A DNA stretch of 10,475 bases. Origin: an uncultured Clostridia bacterium. Its GTDB lineage: Bacteria > Bacillota > Clostridia > Lachnospirales > CAG-274. Of the stretch, positions 7,370 to 10,475 are shown in pieces (positions within the stretch are counted from its first letter, which is position 1; every line of letters begins with the position of its first letter). The notes below the pieces were generated by a model. It was not told the DNA's origin, did no database searches, and saw nothing but the letters and a program-made list of their open reading frames with translations. The position numbers and the translations under genes are program-made. The stretch is taken from NCBI GenBank assembly GCA_947629215.1, contig CANRCU010000060.1:1-10475 (forward strand), written 5' to 3'.

Positions 7370-8680
7370 TTACTTACCTTTTCCGCCACCGCCGGACTTT
7401 TTGCCGAAATTGCCTGCCGATTTCAGCTTATCCGCCAGTTCCTTGGCGAGCCTGAAACCTTCCGACGGACTCATAATGCCCGAATCGGAGATTATCTCGT
7501 TCACGACATTGCCCAATTTTTCAAAACCTATGCTCAATATCACCACCGAATACAGCCTTATAAGATAGACCATAAGACCGTTGGGGCCGTCGTATATAAC
7601 ATTACTCCTTAAAAAAACGGGCAATATCATCATATATACATTTACCGAAATCACCGTACCCATAGCGCCGAAACAAGCGCCGGTGAAAAAGTTTTTCCAC
7701 CTTTCAAAGCGGTTGCCCCCGTCCAGCGGTGACAAGGCGACAAAAAACGGGGCTGTCAGATATGCCACCACCACAGCCAATGCCCTGTGTATAAACGACA
7801 CAGCCGCGCCGAGCATATATTTCAGCACAAACAATGTGCATATCAGCGCCGAAAGATAATCTATCTTTGACAGCACGAGCCGCTGCTCCACATCTATAAT
7901 ATCGTAATATTTCGCCCTGCCGGAATAAAAGTCCTTTACTTTATCCCAGTCGGGGTGATATTTATCCTTGCTGTTGTCTAATTTGGTCACGCCGATATTT
8001 TTCAGCGTGGTGCTTGAACTTACTATATCCAGCATCTCAAACGTGTCTTTCAGCGGGTCGCCCGTCCTGCCCGCATTTATGGCGGAGGCGGCAAAAATGG
8101 CGTTTGAGAGCCGCACTTCGGTGTCGGTGCCTATGGCGTACCTCATTGCCGTCTGCGTGCTTGTGAGCGTATAATTGCTGATTGCCACCACCATATATGT
8201 TACAACCTGCAAAACAAGGAACATACCCATAGTGCCTGCCGACTGCCTTAAAACATCGCCCACGCTCTGCCCCGTATCGTCTAAATCGGAAATACTTCTT
8301 ATAATAGAGGCAATTGTGAACACAACGCACAGCACCACGCTCATTATCCATATAGACCAGAAAACATTTTTTACAAGCGGTATCTGCAAAAGTACATTTG
8401 TAAAATAATCGCTGCCTTTATTGCCGTCGATATTATAGCTTACCTTTTCCACACCCGAAAGCGCATCAAAAATAGACTGCGACAAGTCGACCACTTTGAG
8501 CGCAGCGGCATATATAAGGTAAAGCAGCATAAGTAACTTTGACAGAAGACGCACCATAAGCATCTTTACCTTGATCATCAGCAGATCGATAACTATGCCT
8601 GCCACTATCTCTATAAACGGCTCAAGGATATTATCTCTTACCCACTCTATAAAATTAAAAGCAAAAGGTACAATATACAT
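7370..8680 (-). CDS. VirB6-like conjugative channel membrane protein (tail-less copy)
   Basis: A 436-residue polytopic membrane protein of the VirB6/TrbL/PrgH-like group, resembling the Mbov_0396 type found in Gram-positive and Mycoplasma ICEs. Such proteins form part of the inner-membrane channel and contact VirB4. Membrane helices lie near 23-38, 43-62, 106-127, 150-169, 275-297, 298-318, 335-357 and 370-390. A long extracellular loop spans about 170-270. The signature block APFFVALSPLDGGNRFERW lies at 310-328. The C-terminus is short and basic (ELADKLKSAGNFGKKSGGGGKGK region, 414-436), Gly/Lys-rich and cytosolic. The ATG at 8680 follows AGGTGATACC. The next gene downstream encodes a second copy with the same membrane core but a ~830-residue tail, so this operon carries a short and a long form. 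Function is assigned from fold pattern and context, not from a database match. Confidence 0.87.
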   Translation of the reverse strand: MYIVPFAFNFIEWVRDNILEPFIEIVAGIVIDLLMIKVKMLMVRLLSKLLMLLYLIYAAALKVVDLSQSIFDALSGVEKVSYNIDGNKGSDYFTNVLLQIPLVKNVFWSIWIMSVVLCVVFTIASIIRSISDLDDTGQSVGDVLRQSAGTMGMFLVLQVVTYMVVAISNYTLTSTQTAMRYAIGTDTEVRLSNAIFAASAINAGRTGDPLKDTFEMLDIVSSSTTLKNIGVTKLDNSKDKYHPDWDKVKDFYSGRAKYYDIIDVEQRLVLSKIDYLSALICTLFVLKYMLGAAVSFIHRALAVVVAYLTAPFFVALSPLDGGNRFERWKNFFTGACFGAMGTVISVNVYMMILPVFLRSNVIYDGPNGLMVYLIRLYSVVILSIGFEKLGNVVNEIISDSGIMSPSEGFRLAKELADKLKSAGNFGKKSGGGGKGK

Positions 8681-8690
8681 GGTATCACCT
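8681..8690 (-). promoter_or_regulatory. Shine-Dalgarno block AGGTGATACC of the VirB6-like gene
   Basis: The minus strand reads AGGTGATACC directly followed by ATG at 8680. The identical ten bases precede the VirB4 start (3307-3316), and AGGTGA also serves the lipoprotein gene. The 40-base gap to the upstream stop holds nothing else that I can see: no hairpin terminator and no clear promoter. Confidence 0.8.
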
Positions 8691-8720
8691 CAACACGGTA
8701 CACAGCCGCCGCAAAACATT

Positions 8721-10475
8721 TTATCTGACGCTGAATTTCTTTGAATTATATGCCACAAAACCTATCAAAGCCGCTATAAGCGCCGTAAAAAGCAGTATTG
8801 TGGCAATACCGGCAGCGCCGATATGTCTTTTTATCCTGACTTGGTAACTTGATTCATTGCCCGCCTTGTCTATTGCGGTAACGGTGTATCTGTCAACGCC
8901 TTTTATAACAAAACTGCCGCCCTGTTCGGACAGTATCTCTTCTTCGCCGTCGGAGTGTGCCAAAATAAGCGTAACATCGTCATCTTCACAGTTTAAAGTA
9001 AAACTGTTTTCTATAGATATATTGTTCTCGTCAAGACCTTCAAATGTGACTTCGGGTACAGTTCTGTCGACAAGTATCTCTGTTCTCAGTGTAGGAAGTT
9101 CTTCCTCACTTTCCATGGTAACGCTGTATCTGCCGTCAAGGGGCATTATCATATATGTTACGCCTGACTCAGCCGCCTCTTCGGAAAGATCCGATATGGT
9201 CTGCATATCTTTTTCCCATGGTCTTTCGTCGGGTCCTTCCTCGCTCTCTTCGTCGGGTCCTTCCGATTCTTCGGTTTCCTCTTCGGGTTCCTCTGCCGTT
9301 TCTTCGTCGGCAGTATATATGCCCTTATGATCCTCGTACAATATCTCGGTTATGATATATCCGTCGGGAGCCGAATAATCCTCAAAAGAATTTACCGCCC
9401 TGTCATAGAGATAATATCTGAGCGAAAGCACATTGTCCCCCTCGTCTTTAAGGGTAATATCGTAAGTACCGCTTTCGTTTATCTCGCCTTCAAAGGGATA
9501 TACTTCGCCGTCTTTTTCGGCTTCGGCAGTAACTCCCGACGGCAGCGTCAGTTCAAGACCCTCGTTTGAGAACATACCCGACGGCACATTTACATATACA
9601 GCCTTGTCGCCAATGGTATAGACAAATCTGTCCGCCTCGGCATCAAAGCTGTAGTTGAGTATATCCGAAAAATTTCTTGCTGTCGCCGTGTCCGTTTCTT
9701 CCACAGGCGCTTCGGATCTCTCCGTACCGCCCTGTATCCTGAAACTGTACACGGCGTACATTTCTCTTGTGCCGAAACTGTCCGTCAATTCCAGCAAATA
9801 TGTACCGTCATCGTTTATATAAGCCTTGTTTTCAAAGGGTATCTCGGTACCGTCTTTTTTTATTGTAACGCCGATATTTGCGGGTATGTCTATATATACA
9901 TTGCCGCCGCTTATATCGCCGTTTGCGGTGTTGGTGTAAAAAGCGTCGCCCGACGGGAACGCTTCTTTATACATTTTGGCGTCCTCGTTATAGCTTTCGT
10001 AAAGCTCGGTCTTTTCGGCGGTCGCCGTCGTTTCGGGAGCAGACGAAACGTTTTCGTTTTTTTCAGGCGTATTTGCGGTCTGCGTATTGTTATAAGAAAA
10101 AACTTCTGCCGTTTCGGTATTGTTCGTTAAAAATGCGTTATCCGGTATTGCCTCCGATACTTCGGCAGGCGTCGGCTCCGGTATGCGAAATTCCGTGACT
10201 GCCTTGTATACGGCCTCGTAGCCCTCGGATGTGCCGTAGTTTTTGGCATAGACCTCTACACGGTAATTCCCCGGAGAAGTCAATCTTCCGTCCGAGCCGA
10301 AATATACAGACTGACCGTTTCTGTAGACCTTATAGCCCACATTCGGCGGAAAAGCAAAAGATGCCTCGGAAACCTCTTTTTCGCCCTCGTTCAGAGAGGA
10401 GAAAAAGCATTTGTAATTCGGGAATCTGTAAAGATACATACCGTTGTATGCCTCGCCCTCGGCTGTCGGCGCGCA
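8721..10475 (-). CDS. Large modular cell-surface protein with C-terminal membrane anchor, 5' end outside window
   Basis: The frame stays open through the window edge (twelve codons before the first ATG, at 10439), so the true start and signal peptide lie outside. Numbering from that ATG: three related beta-rich modules near 27-66, 179-234 and 281-346, each with a Pro-containing strand, a R/K-x-G turn (YRNGQSVYF, KKDGTEIPF, EKDGEVYPF) and a G-x-Y strand (PGNYRVEV, DGTYLLEL, SGTYDITL). A Thr/Asn/Ser-rich linker spans 88-145 and a highly acidic Glu/Pro linker 377-410. A last Ig-like domain at about 455-537 ends in TAIDKAGNESSYQV, a common bacterial Ig-like ending. Then come one membrane helix (541-563) and a short basic tail NSKKFSVR. 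There is no LPXTG, so it is membrane- not wall-anchored. Likely an extracellular mating or adhesion factor, by position as the gene before VirB6; this is inference. Confidence 0.85.
   Translation of the reverse strand, partial: CAPTAEGEAYNGMYLYRFPNYKCFFSSLNEGEKEVSEASFAFPPNVGYKVYRNGQSVYFGSDGRLTSPGNYRVEVYAKNYGTSEGYEAVYKAVTEFRIPEPTPAEVSEAIPDNAFLTNNTETAEVFSYNNTQTANTPEKNENVSSAPETTATAEKTELYESYNEDAKMYKEAFPSGDAFYTNTANGDISGGNVYIDIPANIGVTIKKDGTEIPFENKAYINDDGTYLLELTDSFGTREMYAVYSFRIQGGTERSEAPVEETDTATARNFSDILNYSFDAEADRFVYTIGDKAVYVNVPSGMFSNEGLELTLPSGVTAEAEKDGEVYPFEGEINESGTYDITLKDEGDNVLSLRYYLYDRAVNSFEDYSAPDGYIITEILYEDHKGIYTADEETAEEPEEETEESEGPDEESEEGPDERPWEKDMQTISDLSEEAAESGVTYMIMPLDGRYSVTMESEEELPTLRTEILVDRTVPEVTFEGLDENNISIENSFTLNCEDDDVTLILAHSDGEEEILSEQGGSFVIKGVDRYTVTAIDKAGNESSYQVRIKRHIGAAGIATILLFTALIAALIGFVAYNSKKFSVR
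9210..9311 (-). repeat. Acidic low-complexity linker with 16-bp direct repeat
   Basis: Codes for residues 377-410 of the surface protein, mostly Glu, Asp, Ser and Pro, with EGPDE twice. At DNA level TTCGTCGGGTCCTTCC (plus strand) occurs at 9225-9240 and 9249-9264, 24 bases apart. It is probably a flexible spacer lifting the distal modules off the membrane; repeat-based length change is possible. Confidence 0.7.

Noticed and set aside
7348..7389. Longer N-terminus for the second VirB6-like protein, starting at 7389
   Set aside because: It would overlap the end of the previous gene and adds a polar 14-residue stretch, while ATG at 7347 has GGGAG at a suitable distance.
8721..8860. Sortase-type wall anchor at the end of the surface protein
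   Set aside because: There is a membrane helix and short basic tail, but no LPXTG-like motif before it.
9225..9264. Short direct repeats as a possible CRISPR-like array
   Set aside because: There are only two copies, 24 bases apart, inside a coding acidic linker.
8857..9330. A 157-codon Ser-rich plus-strand frame
   Set aside because: It is the complement of the acidic linker and Ig-like domain of the surface protein.
10437..10439. ATG at 10439 as the true start of the surface protein
   Set aside because: The frame remains open through the window edge, no signal peptide follows this ATG, and no ribosome site can be placed confidently before it.

Overview
The window reads as part of the transfer (mating-channel) operon of an integrative and conjugative element or conjugative plasmid from a Gram-positive host, most likely an anaerobic gut-type Clostridium relative (Bacillota). 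The evidence is a PrgI-like membrane domain fused to a VirB4 ATPase, two VirB6-like polytopic membrane proteins, a lipoprotein with a lipobox, AGGTGA-type Shine-Dalgarno sites, and no outer-membrane secretion parts. Tryptophan is coded by TGG and TGA is used as a stop, so a Mycoplasma code is excluded although the gene set recalls the Mycoplasma ICE core (VirB6-like then VirB4-like). The host assignment is inference; no rRNA or housekeeping gene is present.

Every gene lies on the minus strand and the coding is almost gapless, so transcription runs from high to low coordinates. In that order: (1) 10475-8721, the 3' part of a gene for a large extracellular protein with several beta-sandwich modules and a C-terminal membrane anchor, open at the window edge; (2) 8680-7370, a tail-less VirB6-like channel protein; (3) 7347-6826 plus 6856-3692, a second VirB6-like protein split by a -1 frame change, whose second part carries a very long charged cytosolic tail of repeats; (4) 3695-3324, a small soluble protein that is a free-standing copy of the last repeat of that tail; (5) 3305-555, the PrgI-VirB4 fusion ATPase; (6) 545 to below 1, a lipoprotein, cut by the window edge. 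Gaps between genes are 40, 22, -4, 18 and 9 bases, with no visible promoter or terminator between them, so this is one polycistronic unit.

Together the genes would supply the energising ATPase (VirB4), the inner channel (two VirB6-like proteins and the PrgI domain) and cell-surface parts (Ig-like protein and lipoprotein). Relaxase, VirD4 coupling protein, cell-wall hydrolase, VirB8-like protein and integrase are not here and would be expected in flanking DNA.

The most unusual content is the repeat system at 3483-5743: about eleven copies of a short motif (A/S-x-T/S-H-x-x-R) spread over two types of helical repeat in the VirB6 tail and in the small downstream protein. I do not recognise it as a described family. 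The frame break in the second VirB6 gene, the paired VirB6 genes and the solute-binding-like lipoprotein are also worth a check.
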